DNA from: Xestospongia muta
Lineage: Eukaryota; Porifera; Demospongiae; Haplosclerida; Petrosiidae
Direction: 5' to 3'
Length of the DNA stretch: 64,000 bases
Assembly: GCA_963693285.1 (NCBI GenBank)
Contig: OY848917.1
Location: 684,501-748,500, forward strand
A program made the translations under genes and the position numbers. Shown here in pieces: positions 47,401 through 62,400 of the stretch. The notes under the pieces were generated by a model. That model worked only from the letters and a program-made list of their open reading frames with translations, was not told the origin of the DNA and did not search any database. Every line of letters starts with the position of its first letter. Position 1 is the stretch's first letter.

Positions 47401-50400
47401 TTTTTACACATTTTACCCAATCTATTAATACTTGTCAATATTGTTCTATTGTATATATACTAATGAAAATGTCAGCATGTACTTTTAAATAATTCTATAA
47501 AATGATACATATTATCATTTTATATACATGTAGTAAGTGGTAATGAACCATATAATAGCAAACCAAGGCTATCTAGTTTGAGTAGTAATGTTTGTAGTTA
47601 TTTGTCCTTAGCAACTTGTAATTTCAATATTAATTAATATTAGGTATTAATATTAATACATTCATTACTAATAGTCATACATAAAGGTTGGTATATACTG
47701 CTATAGATATTGTTAACTTGATGTTCCATCTTGTCCATTACAAACCTTATGTTTTCAAAGATAGGGTGGTACTAACTAGTAAAGTATTGCTACAAAAATA
47801 AATAATATTAAATTTACACTGTATGTTCCACACACTTTATAACAGCTCTATCATTTTGTTTTATTCTGCCATACATATAAAGGGTTAATTTTAAGCAATA
47901 ATTGCCAATCCAATATTTCATGTAAACAACACTGCAATAATACACCTTACCATGTATGGAAGAAATTGAGTTCCTTTTTAGTGCTTGTCATGCTACATGT
48001 TGCAGGTAATCCCTATAACCACTTTGGTTTTCATATATGCACACACACATCACACATGCATGTACCATATATTTGGATAAATTCATTGTGAAAAAAGTTC
48101 GAACATGAAAGCTTCTCCATCTATGATATATATAATCTTTGCTTTGTTTTAGACATACCTGGTATACACAGATACCGGGCAGTGTTATGAATATACTTTT
48201 TAATGCTTATCATGATACATGTACCAGGTGATAGTTCTATACATATAGTCATATCACAGCCAATTTCTATAATCAGTTTGGTCTGTACATATGTATGCAC
48301 ACCCACACACACACTCTCACACACACAATTATACAAACACACATACACACATAAACCCATACTTGCACATACAAGTTTAGTGATTATAAATTCAATTTTA
48401 TAAGCAATAACTATTATTAAAGTATTTTAGTGAAGTCATTAATTATCATGTCACAACTATTTCCTATTCTATGATACATGACTATAATATGTACTGATAA
48501 TGATTAGTTTGTTAATAAACATGATACTGCTATGTAATAAAATTATTATATTATCAATTATTGTATCTATACAACCTAGAAAACTGTTAACATGGTAATA
48601 AAATAGGTTTTAATAATTATATGATTTATTTCTTATTGTTAGGATGGAGATACTGCTGTAATTTTGGCCTCATTGAAAGGACATCATAAAAGTCTAAAAT
48701 GTCTTATACAAGCTGGAGCAAATTTGAATATTAAAGATGAGGTAAACATCCTAATAAGTACTTTATGTTCTCTTTTATAACAGTAGCTTTCCTTTTAATG
48801 TAATATGTTTAGGAACATTTTATTCATGTACAGAATATAATACCTTTGTTTACTGTGAGTACATATTGAATGTGTTTGAATAGCAGATCAATCTAGTGGT
48901 ATAATTATTATAGCAATCTTGTTTACTTTCCTGTGTTTAGTTTTCTTTTCCTTTAAATTGATGATAATTTAGACAATAGACTGACTTAATGTATCTGGTT
49001 ATCAGTATATTTGTCTGTTCTTTTGTTCTACCATATAGACAAAGGGTTATCAATAGTATTACACTACATTATACCACTGTCTATTGTTTGATACAAACAG
49101 GTTGCCATCATAAATGATCAAACATTGCAGTAAAAGGAATTTTTACGTCATAGCTAACATAGAATTCCTAGAGTATACTATTTTCTAATAATTCTATGGA
49201 AGTTATATACATTAGCAAACAGTATTTAGCAGACTTTCCTTCCTTTTACTGAAAAATGGGTATGAGGCTAGTAAGACTATGTGATATGAAACATATTCCT
49301 TTGTATGTTTGACTATAGTTCATGAAAGACTTTAGGATTTTACATCATAGCTAGCAAATGCAAATACACCAGACTGCCTTTCATTTGGGGGTGTGGTTAT
49401 CTGGGATTGAGAATATACTAGGCTGTCATTTCATTAGGTTGCATGGAGTCTGGAGATGTGACTAGATGTTATGATGTCATTTTTTTAATTATATGCTCCT
49501 TGTCAGCACTTTGATATCATATATACACTTTGAAATTCTATGATATCATATGACAATAGTAGATATACTAGTATAATAGATAGTGAGTGTTCACATAGTT
49601 ATTGGAATATGTTTATTATATGATGATTTATCTATTATTATCAGAATGAAAATACTGCACTTCACTGGGCCTCATCTGAAGGACATGTTAATTGTTTAAA
49701 GCTTCTACTGAAAGGAAGAGGAGATGTAAATGTAAAAAATAAGGTTAGTATTATACGATATAATGAAAATTATCTGTTACTTTACTAATCATTATAATGT
49801 GGTATACTTACCATCCTGTATGAACATGTATGTACAATATTCTTGAGAACATAATGCTTTTATGATTACCATGTCTGTACTGTCAGTGTAACATTGTAAC
49901 ATGTTTGTGTTATTAATAGAAAATAAATTTCTGTAAGTGTCATTAAAATTGATATCTTCTTTCATTTTTTTTCTATTTTCAAATATTTATTAATTAAAGT
50001 TATATGGACTATAGTCTGTCTGAGTTGAGAAGAGCCCCTATTAATATTCAGTGTGATAAACATGAAATGTAGCATGACGAATTTTCTCACTCTATTACAT
50101 GTAATTTGCACTTCAGTACTTTTCAACCATATCTATTATTTTATTCATGTTATTGTTATTATGTATTTGTTCACATAATTAGAGCATAATTTTGAATTGT
50201 TGATGTGACAAATGACTGTCTGACCAAGGTAAAAATTGTTTTTGTTAAATCCTCAAAGCTAGAAGAGTTCCAAAAGTGTGCTATTAGAAACGTATAGAGT
50301 TTTCTAGTTCCTTTGCCTTTTCGTGCCACCAGAGTGCTAAGTTTTACATGTATATATAGTGCGTTTCCAAACTTAATCATTTCGTGTACATCCATTGTGC

Positions 50401-53400
50401 ATAGCTAGTAAAAAAGTGAAGTTATTCACATGTCTGAATGGGTCTTCTCAATTTTATACAGACTATAGACATAGTCAATGTGTCAGTAATATACTATCTT
50501 TTGTTAATATGGTTGTACTATGATGTGTTTCACAATGTAATGATATATTTAGATAGAGTACACTAATGTTATGAAATGATATTTAGCAAAATATAAACAC
50601 TAAACCATGCTTTTATATCAACAAAATTGCCCACTTTTTTAAAAAGAATATGTAACTCTTTACAGATTAACTATTACTAAGCCTCACTCATTCATACTAA
50701 AATGAAGTGAACCCAATTTAGTAGCATTACTGGACAAACATATTCTACATTGTATGTAGTATCATGAGGCCAGTCCCTTTGCTAATGAAAAGATTTGGTG
50801 GTGCACACATAGTACACTTGTCAAAGGGAAGTTACACATTATGTAACATTATGTTGTTGTGGTTTATAATGATTACACTTTCCAAGAAAGATTTGGATAT
50901 GAGAGAGTTAAAACGGAAGAGATATTTCTTTGTGGTATGTATATATTTATGACTTTATTAACTGGCTTTTGGTCATTATGCCACATTACCTAACTTAAAA
51001 GGTGAATAAGAAGAAATCCATTGTTGTTGTAGTTTACCCCAAACTTACATTGATACATGACCAGGCTGATAATATCTCTAAGGAAATATAGTTAGCAGTG
51101 ATTAACATTTAATGTGGTTTACTAAGTGCCTGTTAACCAAACTATGGTTACCAGGAATGTTATTAGTAAAGTTGTTCTCTATCACACTCTTCCTCTCTAA
51201 GTAAACAAGTGGTCTCTTAAGGCAATTAGCCTTGTACCCAGGTGCTCAATGAAAGGAAGGAATACCTGGTAACTACTGCTTGCTCATGTAGTATAATTAA
51301 TGTACTTTGTGTCAATAGTAACATCATAATTAAAAGATTTAAATGAAATAATAAATTATATACTGATGAACTTTAAGCATGGCTAGAAACAGTCGAGTCT
51401 GTTGATTGTGCAGAGATTTATGCATATAAAAAGAGTGATAGACTTTTTCAATACAATGGGGATTCAAAATGAAAAGGCTTCACAATTACTGCTCTACTAG
51501 ATGTGTCAATATCTAGAGATGATTATCCCTCTTCATATATCTATACCAAGTGCAAACTAAAAATTGTGTCTCTTGAGAAGTCTATTACATACCTAGAGAC
51601 ATTGAAGATGTTGATTGGTTGTTCTGCAGCTGGATATATAGCTTTAATGGATAATAGCTGTTTTTTTAAAGACATAGATCTGATCTCCCTGGTTACTTTT
51701 GAGTCTAAAGTAGATCAACTAAGAAGTTATTTTCAGCACTACATGTACCTATCATGGATGGTTGAACATTGCAGTAAAAGGAATTGTTACATCATAATTG
51801 ACAGAGGATTATTAGAGTATACAATTTTCCTATGATTCTATTGAAATTTCATTCTTGCTCAAACAGTACTTACCAGGTGTTCCTTCTCTTCACAAAATGC
51901 TTGAGTACAAGGCTAGTAATACTGTGTGATATGTAACACATTCCATTATATATTTAATTATAGTTCATTAAAGACTAATTATAATAAAGTAATATATAGT
52001 AGTGATCAGTGAATACAAAGTGTGTATATAAATAATGATTATAATATATCATTACTATAATAAAGCTTTTAGTCCTCTTCTTTGTATAATTGTTATTAGA
52101 CCTTACTATAAAATGTCCTACTTGTATTATGAGAATGACTTTGCATTTATTCTTTTAGTATGGATGTCGACCTCTTTTATGTGCTTATTTATGTGAAGAA
52201 CAATCTAAAGAAGGTACTATTGAGGCACTGATGGAAGCTTGTCCTGCAGACATTGAAGAGATATATACTGTAAGTATCAATAACTATAACAGATAAATAT
52301 TTGTACATTGTTAACAAAAATTAGTCATAAAATGAAGTTGTCTTAATTATGAAGTCAATGTGATGTGTTTTGTACAAGTGAGCATTGTTTACATCTTATA
52401 AGTGTGTTGTTTGTTTTCATTGTCCATTATTGATACATGTATCTGTCCTTGTAGCTTTAATATTAATGATTTAATTTTAAGACTTGTACATGTAGGTATG
52501 TCTTATGTATACAATAAGTTATTCAATCATTATCATGTTCGTTTGAACATTATGCTGGGGGTGTGATAGATGGTATCATATGAGGTAAATGGAGGAATAG
52601 CTAGAAAGCAAATGAAAACATAATATATATTGGATAAATAAAAGGACACACCCACAACCTTCATATCACATTCACTTACACAAAGCACATCCAACCAGAT
52701 TATGTTATTAACATATTATATTCAAATCAGTAATTTCATGTAACGTTAATTAACAATTTTATTGAAGTATTAATCACACCTACATGCAAAGCTATTCTTT
52801 AATGATGACACTTTTATACATGTATTTTCTGCACTATATGCTGAAAATTGATTGAGTTGATCCATTAGACCACACCCAATTCATAAAATATTTCATTGTA
52901 ATTTTACCATAATACATTATAATTATCAATAGCAGTTATACCCAAAATTATACTAACTTAATAATTTCAATTCTATTCAATCCTATTCAATACCATTCTT
53001 TGATCTCTAGTATATGGTAGTCATGATCACAAGGTGACATAATGTAGTGTTTTATACTCCAGGTAATTTGTTTATATAATTTACTGCTGACATAACAAGT
53101 GTACATGTATGTAATGTTATGAAATAGTTAGTGATACAACTAAGATAGAGTGATCATAAAAAATAGTAGCTGTTGTAATACTCAAGGAAATACGGTATTT
53201 AGTGATACAACTAAGATTGTTTAGTTTATATTATAGACATAATATAATCAATTAATTATCATGTATTTCTCTATATTATAGGAATACCAATTATTGACAG
53301 CTGCTAAGAACAATGATGTTGAAAATTTAAAGGAAATGTTGGCAGCTGATGTTAATATCAATATTGGCAATATTGTGAGTTAACTTATTCATACAAATAT

Positions 53401-56400
53401 TTGTCAGTATTATGGTATATAATGATAGCTTTTTAGCATTTTAACTAGTAAATTGTAAACCAATTGGTGAGATGAGCTTGATCAATCTATTGTTATGACA
53501 TAATATAACAATAGTTATTATAATAATAATAATAGTCAATGAAATTATTAATTTATAATTTTGAAAAGCCCAAACTCTACCTAATATATACTTTATTTAT
53601 TGAAGTTATAATAGAGAAAAGAATAGTATTAAATTATTTCAACTTTACTTTAAATGTGATGAGAAATCCCACTTTGTCTACTAAGTTAGAATATATACAA
53701 TTTTACCTAGCATATGATATCACTGTAACTTATAAACATGTGAACTATCTCCATCTTCTTCATTGTAAAGTTGCCTCTCTTTCTTCATCAGTTAACATTT
53801 CATACCTTGTCCTATGGAACTATCATAAATTCTAATACTATATATGTTTGTTTAGTGTTATGTTAAATATTATATACACAATAGATATATCTTGTACCTT
53901 TGTACAATTAAATGTATACAATATTACATGTAGTTATTATATTATCACGTGATCTTACTATTTGTTTCTAGAATAGATGGACTGCTCTCCATTTTGCTGC
54001 TGTTAGGAACAATATTGATGTTGCAAAGTTACTTATAAAGATCCCTAATATTGAAATCAATGCCAAAACTAGTGTAAGTATATCAAATTACTTCTACATC
54101 AATACATTATAGATACTCATAATTATCATAGCTTTAATAACAAGGATAGTTTATGACCTTTTTTGTGTATGAACTAAATATATAGTATATAAAGGACTTT
54201 AATATATACAACCTGTAATTATGATACATGTCCTTAAGCTTTTACATGTACATGGTCAGACTTTACTCCACCCACATTGTTACCCTGGTTTTCAATAAAT
54301 CATTGACTAATTCTTTTTCTTTACTTAAAATTAAGAATGTTACATTGTCTGTTGTCTCTGTTAGTATATTGACAATGTACTTTAACTAATAATGTCACAA
54401 TATGTACTTTTGTATAAAATAACGATCACTATATGAAATGGTTTGCTTTCTCATTTGTCATTTATTTGACTACAATTGTCAGGGTCATATATCTCCACAA
54501 CATTAATAGAGAAAACAATTCTATTACCAACTATGGAAGTGCACACATCTTACACATATATGTACAATATGAGATCATAACCATATCAACAATATTATGA
54601 TAGCATTGATTAATATTGTTGTTACCAATAAGTCTAGTAAACAGAGTTTTCCATAATATGTTTAATAACCAATGGAGACCAAGTTTGTAGAGTATATAGC
54701 TGAGGCAATGAATCACTAGTTATAATCATTGTTAAATGGACAAGCTATTTATTTATTTTGTGTGTCTATGTATGTCACACTTTGGAATGCTTCTCATAAC
54801 CTGTAACCACAAAAAATGTTTCATAGGTTAGACTACATATAATAATAGGTCTGTTCAGTTGTCCGTCTGCTAAGAAAGTAAAAGGATCAGATAAGCAAGG
54901 ATATGTTCTGATTACTGAAAGAAGCTGTATATACTAATAGCTAAGAAACAGCTACTCACTAACTAGTGGACTTACATGTCTTATAATTAGATTTCTGCTA
55001 GTGACCATGTGTTACAAGTATAGACTCCATAGCTTATTACATTACTTTTGAATGTTACTACTTTAGAGTCATGACAATTAAATTATCATCAATATTACAT
55101 ATTTTAGTTGTTTTACAACAGGGTATAGTTATTGCATTAAATATATCACCTAGTTGTATTTTTGTATAGATATTTGGTGAACAATGACTGACTTAGTTCC
55201 CTTTTATTTCTTTAACTTAATCCTCAGGTTTTAATAAGTTTATAGACATAGATATATAGTAACTTGCTATATGACTCTACTCAGTATTTCAGACTATTTG
55301 ATGATGATTCTTGTCACTTTATACCACAAACATAAAGTTGATGATAATATTATGTTTATGTTATATCAACAATAGCTATGTATATGGAATAGGTGTGTCT
55401 TGTACTTGTAACTTTATATGTTAAAAGTGTTATGTGTTTACACTACTATACTCTGTACAAGTTGCATTGGGCCACCCAGACATGTAAATAACTTTGCTTT
55501 TTCACATGCTATCTATCTTGCTCTAATTGATTCAGTTTGCAAAGCGCATTTCATATATAAAATTTGTCTCTCTAGTGCTACGAGAAAGTAGCAAATTACA
55601 AAACTCCATACATTTTCAATGAGATAACTTCATCATACTTCAAATTATGCACCTTCTAGGATTTAATGAATAACACTTTTCAGTTTGAGAAGTCAGCTGT
55701 GTGTCACGTGGCAATTCAAAATTACATTTCTAATTATATGAACAGATGTTCCATTATAACAATTATTATTATTAAAATAATAATCAGGTTTTGTCTAATT
55801 TTTTAATAAAGAAGGAAGACTGACAATGTCAACTTTCTCTTTTCATAGCCTCTTGATGCTGGTACGTGAAACTCCTATGGCATCAGCTGTTCGTTTAAGA
55901 GATCCTTAAATTATCTTTATACCTATTGAGTTCCCTGAAATAGTCATAGACATTTGCAACAACCTCTTTTGTTTGTGACCTCAGTTTTTTTCCTTTTGGC
56001 ATCTTCATGAACACGAGAGAAAATATGGTGTGTTTGCATGACATGCACGTGAACAAATACAGTATACCGGGATTTATTAGCGACGATAAAATTTGGCAAT
56101 ATTGTAAAATTTTATATTTGGCGAGATTAAATTTGACAAATTTAGCACATGTCTTGTTACCACACCCACTTTAGCCATCTAGCCACAATGTTTCAGGTGT
56201 ACAAATAAAAATTGTGGGCGTGGCGACTACGCGAAAAATTTGGGCGGTTATTTATTTGGCGATTTTTTGAAATTCGCCAATTCGCCAAATTTTATCGGTC
56301 ACCAATAAATCCCGGTATACGGTAATTAGTAAAATTAAAATGTACTTCAGTGCTAATTGCATATAATAGAAGAGGAAATATCTCACCTTACACCCATGCA

Positions 56401-59400
56401 AAAGACACTTTTTTAATGAGGGGCATACTCAACTCGGACATAGTGTAGTGTGTAGGTGTGACATACTAAAATGAAGTAGCTCACAAACTATAGATAATTT
56501 CTATCTAGAATGTTCTATACCATGTAGCACTAAATTTTGGAGGGACAATATTTTGGGAATTGTCATGCATAAACATTCTGTGAAATAAATTTTATTGATA
56601 GATTAACATAATTTATATATGCTACACCCAGATTCTTCCATGTTACTTCACATGCACTTAGCTAGTCCAGAAAAGCTAAACCATATATTACAACTTTAAA
56701 AAGTGTAGAGTATTATGGAATGAGATATGTGCATTGTTGTCCAATATTGTCCATTGATATGACAAAACTTGCCACTCTTTCTTTTTTAGTTAACATTGTG
56801 CATTTTGTCTTACGGAACTATAATAAATCCTAATACTATATATGTTTGTTTAGTGTTATGTTTAAATGTTATATACTCATTAGATATATCTTGTACCGTT
56901 GTACATGAGTTATGTAACAAGTTATGACAAGATATATTATCATAATAATATGACATATAAATTGATATTTCAGTATTTATAATACATGACATTAATGAAT
57001 TAATGATTACTAAGTGATTTATGTATTACAATGTAGTAATGTTTTTATATAATTAAATATATCTATTATTACATGTAGTTATTGTATCATTACATGATTT
57101 TATTGTTTGTTTCTAGAATGGAATGACTGCTCTCCATTTTACAGATGTTAGGAACAGTATTGATGTAGCAAAGTTACTTTTAAAGATCCCTAATATTGAA
57201 ATCAATGCTAAAACTGATGTAAGTATATCAAATTAATTCTTCATCAATACATTATAGATACTCATAATTATCATAGCTTTAATAACAAGGATAGTTTATG
57301 ACCTTTTTTGTGTATGAACTAAATATATAGTATATAAAGGACTTTAATATATACAACCTGTAATTATGATATATGTCCTTAATTTTTTACATGTACATGG
57401 TCAGAGTTTACTCCATCCACATTGTTACCCTGGTTTTCAATAAATCATTGACTAATTTTTTTGTTTACTTAAAATTAAGAATGTTACATTGTCTATTGTC
57501 TCTGTTAGTATATTGACAATGTACTTTAACTAATAATGTCAAAATATGTACTTCTATATAAAATAATGATCACTATATGAAATGGTTTGTTTTCTCATTT
57601 ATTATTTATTTGACTACAACTGTCAGGGTCATGTATCTCCACAACATTAATGGAGATAACAATACCATTACTAACTATGGAAGCACATACTTCTTACATA
57701 TATGTGTATAATATGAGATCATAACCATATCAAGAATGTTATGATAGCATTGATTAATATTGTTGTTACCAATAAGTCTAGTAAACAGAGACCTTTCCAT
57801 AATATGTTTATTAACTAATGGAGACGAAGTTTGTAAAGTACATAGTTGAGACAATGAATCACTAGTTACAATCATTGTTAAATGGACAAGCTATTTATTT
57901 ATTCTGTGTGTCTACGTTATGTCACACTTTGGAATGCTTCTCGTAACCTGTAACCACAAAAAATGGTTCATAGGTGAGACTACATATAATAATAGGTCTG
58001 TTCAGTTGTCTAGCTACTAAGAAAGCAAAAGGATCAGATAAACAAGGATATGTTCTGATTATTGAAAGAAGTTGTATATACTAATAGTTAAGAAACAGCT
58101 ACTCACTGACTAGTGGATTTACATGTCTTATAATTAAATTACTACTAGTGACCCTGGGTTATAAATATAGACTCCATACTTATTACATTATTTTTGAATG
58201 TTACTACTTTAGAGTTAAGTTAGACTATACTACTATCATGACAATTAAATTATCATCAATATTACATATTTTAGTTATTTTACAACAGGGTATAGTTATT
58301 GCATTAAATATATCAACTAATTGCATTTTTGTCTACATATTTGGTGAACATATGACTGACTTAGTTCCCTTTTATTTCTTTAACTTAATCCTCACTTTTT
58401 AATATGTTTATAGACATAGATATATAGTAACTTGCTATATGACTCTACTCAGTATTTCAGACTATTTGATGATGATTCTTCTCACCTTATACCACAGACA
58501 TACAGTTGATGATAATATTATGTTTATGTTATATCAACAATAGTTATGTATATGGAATAGGTGTGTCTTGTACTTGTAACTTTATATGTTAAAGGTGTTA
58601 TGTGTTTACACTACTAGTGTGTAGATATGACATACTAAAATGAAGTAGCTCACAGACTATAGACAATTTCTATTTAGAATGTTCTATACCATGTAGCAGT
58701 AAATTTTGGAGGGACAATATTGTCTTACATAAGCATTTTGTGAAATACATTTTGTGGATTAGTTAACATAATTTTGATAAGCCACACCCAGATTCTTCTA
58801 TGTTACTTCACATGTATTTAGCTAGTCCAGAAAAGCTGATGAATGTATTGCAACTTCAAATTGTAGTATCTTACTGTTGTTGTCACACCCTACTCTACTT
58901 GTCTATCTTGTATTCTCCTTTAATGTAATCATTCCTGTCTTCTAGTTTATACTATCTATAGTTACATGCTACTTCATTGTCAGTATTACATTACAATATA
59001 GTAGATGTTTAGACAAAACAAGTATTTATCCAAAGCAGGCTTTTATTTATTATATAACATTAATTGGTTAGACATAATTCTAATGTAACAATGACTGGTT
59101 ACTAAAAATGTAATGATATAACTATGACATACTAAAATGTCATTAATGTCTTTAGTAGTAGTGACAGATTTTCTGTCTAGAACATTCTATACCCATATAT
59201 CATTGAATTTTTGAGGGACAGTTTTTTCAGTAATTGTCTGCATAAGTTTTTTGGAGAATAAATTTTTACAGAATCAATGGGTTAATGTAATTAATTATGG
59301 TATGAAATGCCCTGATACTTACATGTTACTTCACATGTACTTAGCTAGTCTAGAAAAGCTTTAGAATTTCTTACAACATCTGAGCATAATATCGTACTGT

Positions 59401-62400
59401 ACATGTGGCTGCTATAACATGCTCTACTGTCCTTTGTCTGCTTCTGCTTTCTGCTTTACATAAATATCAAGTACTTGTATGTTCCTCTGCTTGCTCATAC
59501 TATCTGTAGTTTGTTGACTTCAGTGTTGACATTGCATCCTTAGATAGAGATTTCCAAGGATCATATAGCTACACCTTTGTATCTGTTTGTTGAAAATATT
59601 AATTCCATGTAGTAACTAAGTCTGCCATGAGATTGTTCAGACATTGCACTGTTTTATACCTGAATACTTCCACCTCAAAACACAATATCAACATAATAGA
59701 AATGGTCTGTATTGTACATACATATATTTATGATAAGTTGTCTGTTATGATAACTAAAGGTCAAACGCAAACATTATGGTTTGTGATATTACATATTTAG
59801 TTATGTCATAGTCCAATCTCAATTCTGCTTTTCACAATAATAAATATATATCATGTACTAATAAACTATGTTATTATTAAATATACATATGTTTTGAATA
59901 ATGTCATTATACATTTTATTTGTTTTATCCATGTAGGCTGGTAATACTCTAGTTCATAGGGCTTCCTACCGTAACCATGTAGATCTACTCAAACTACTAG
60001 TGCAACACAAAGCACTTTTAGATGTGAAAAACAATGTAAGTATTTTAGTGGTATTATATTTTTCTTAGATTAGTCCATTGAATAATCATAAATATAACAA
60101 TTGTCTGTAAGATGATTTTAATATATAAAAAGTCTATGAAAACATTAGTACTATATTCTTCACTAAAGCATACTTATTAATTATGTCATATATATTACTA
60201 TGTAATTATTGTTTACAATGTCTCCTCCCATAATGTAAACATTTCATAACAATACAAACAGCTTTACAAAAGATGTTAACTATTACAATATGTATATGTA
60301 GTGGTTTCTATTGTCCACACTGACTAGAAGTATAGTACTACTTATATTGTATTGTACATGTCATTGATAACAATAGAGGGTGATCATGTAGTTATTTAAA
60401 CAAGGTGCTTTTATTATATATACAGAAATAGTAGGTTTTTTAGTTAATATATTGTTGATGATGGCTGTACAATAACAATATAAATTATGTATTTAATACA
60501 CAGTATATAAAGAAGACATATTGTAAAGTATACTTTGTTTATGTTGAGACTGAACACTAACTCTGTGTTATAACTGTGGCTAGGAATGAGTTAGAGAAAA
60601 ATGATTTGTACCATTCAAAACACCTCATAAGTTCACAAATGTTATGAAAAACTAGACCACAGCTGTCTAGGAAAGTTTAAAAGCAGAAATTCCATTAAAT
60701 GAATGGTATTTTCCACATTCCACCATGACTAATGTCAGACATATTTTGTATATCATTAATGAATGTTCATGTAAGCGTTCTCCAGCTTTACCAGAAAAAA
60801 TTAGAAATTGTTGAAAATACCTTTAATACTAAAAATAAGATAGATTAAGAGACAACTTCAAAGAACCACTATCTTCAATAGACTTACTAAAAACTTTCCA
60901 CCTATAATACCACTCCCTAGATCAATGATCTTGTCATAATTGAAATTCAACTAAACCACAGTCATTCTCAACATGAACAGAGTATGATCATGTCAGATTT
61001 GTTTGACATTATCACCTTTTATAATGATAATTACATTACTTACCTTAGCTTCTCTCTCTATACTTACTTGACATTCTTGTTACCATGTAATACCAACTTG
61101 TGATATATTTATTCCTTTTACATCATTTGTCTTGTCTGTCATTTATTAGACATGTGACAATTATCAGACTAAATTTAACAACACTTGATATTATAGTGCT
61201 TCTCTTATATTGTGTCCATTTAATTTAGTGACACTACTGAGATAATACTCAATTATTATATTTACCAAATTATATACTAATCACCTGTTTTTGTCATGAC
61301 TATGATTTAACAAGATATCTTCTTTTATTTCAGGATGGTGATACACCTCTTCATGATGCCTGCAAGAGAGGATCTACTGAAGCAATAGCATTCCTGCTAT
61401 CCACCGGTATTGTTAATCCAAACGAAACTAACAATGATAACAAAACTCCCATTGAAATGATTAAACCTCATGACAAAAATCGTTTCGAAATTTTAAAGCT
61501 TTTTCTTCCATTTCAACAATGCCGTGAAAGCTATCCTATTGATTCCTATGCCAAAGTTTTCTTTTGTGGAAATAAAACAGCTGGAAAGAGTTCTTTAGCT
61601 GCAGTCTTAATTCAACGAGCCAAGAAGGGTCGTGACCACAAATTTAATTTATTAGAATGTGTCACTGATGTTGTACCATTAACAGCTGGTATAGCTACAC
61701 ATACACTACAATCACATGAAATTGGTAATGTCATTCTTTATGATTTAGCAGGTCACAGAGAATACTATAGTAGCCATACTGCAGTACTTGAGCACTTGAT
61801 GTTAAGATCACCAGCTGTATTTTGTGTTTTATCTAAGCTTACTGATAATGATAATGATATAGCAAGTGATCTCTATTATTGGCTCAATTTTATTGAAAAT
61901 ATTAATTCTAGAGTGACAAAGCCTTCTCACATTATTACTGTTGGAAGTCGTGTTGATTTGAAAGATAGCAGTGTAGAGTTTAATGTCATTCTTGATGACA
62001 TTGTACGAGAAATTGTCCGTCGCCAGAAATTTAGTGGTTTTGCAGCTGTAGACTGTCATCGTCCAGGTGGTAAAGGTGTTAAAGAGCTTGTATCTCTCCT
62101 AGCTGAAAGTTGTAAAGCTGTACTGGACAGATCTGACAGCATTAGTATCTATTGTCATGTTTTGTATGCATTTTTACTAACGCTTGATATGGTAGCCATT
62201 AGCTTACAACAGCTTTGTGCATTGCTTGAAGAGAAAAATGATCCATCTCTTCCATCAAATGAATCAGCTTTGTTAGAATTTTTGACCATTCTTTCCGACA
62301 AAGGTCTTATTTTATTTTTGAAGAATGAAGACTGTGAAAGTTGGATCATTATCAAGAAAGAGGCTCTTCTTGAGAAAGTCAATGGTACCCTATTTGCTCC

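Larger units (their letters stand above)
55449..56445 (-). mobile_element. Tc1/mariner-like transposon remnant, 997 bp
   Basis: Boundaries come from comparison with the duplicate intron: 58611-58618 (CTACTAGT) is the empty site. TA is duplicated at both ends (55447-55448 and 56446-56447). The ends TACTCTGTACAAGTTG and CAACTCGGACATAGTG are imperfect inverted repeats (12 of 16). On the minus strand a broken transposase N-terminus is visible. The element is interrupted by a smaller inverted-repeat element. Confidence 0.8.
53770..56720 (+). repeat. Internal segmental duplication, copy 1 (with insertion)
   Basis: This copy contains an ankyrin exon (53972-54073) and its downstream intron. It is closely matched by copy 2 at about 56765-58860, which contains the ankyrin exon 57117-57218. 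Relative to copy 2 it carries a 997-bp insertion (55449-56445). The tail of the unit (from about 56448) is found a third time, more diverged, at about 59120-59375. Confidence 0.85.

Noticed and set aside
53539..53835. 98-codon plus-strand frame in the Roco gene intron
   Set aside because: The region overlaps the start of the duplicated segment, and the duplicate does not keep the frame open.
57675..57875. Minus-strand frames conserved between the two duplicate introns (also 54531-54716)
   Set aside because: Conservation is explained by the recent segmental duplication; frame lengths differ and no motif is present.
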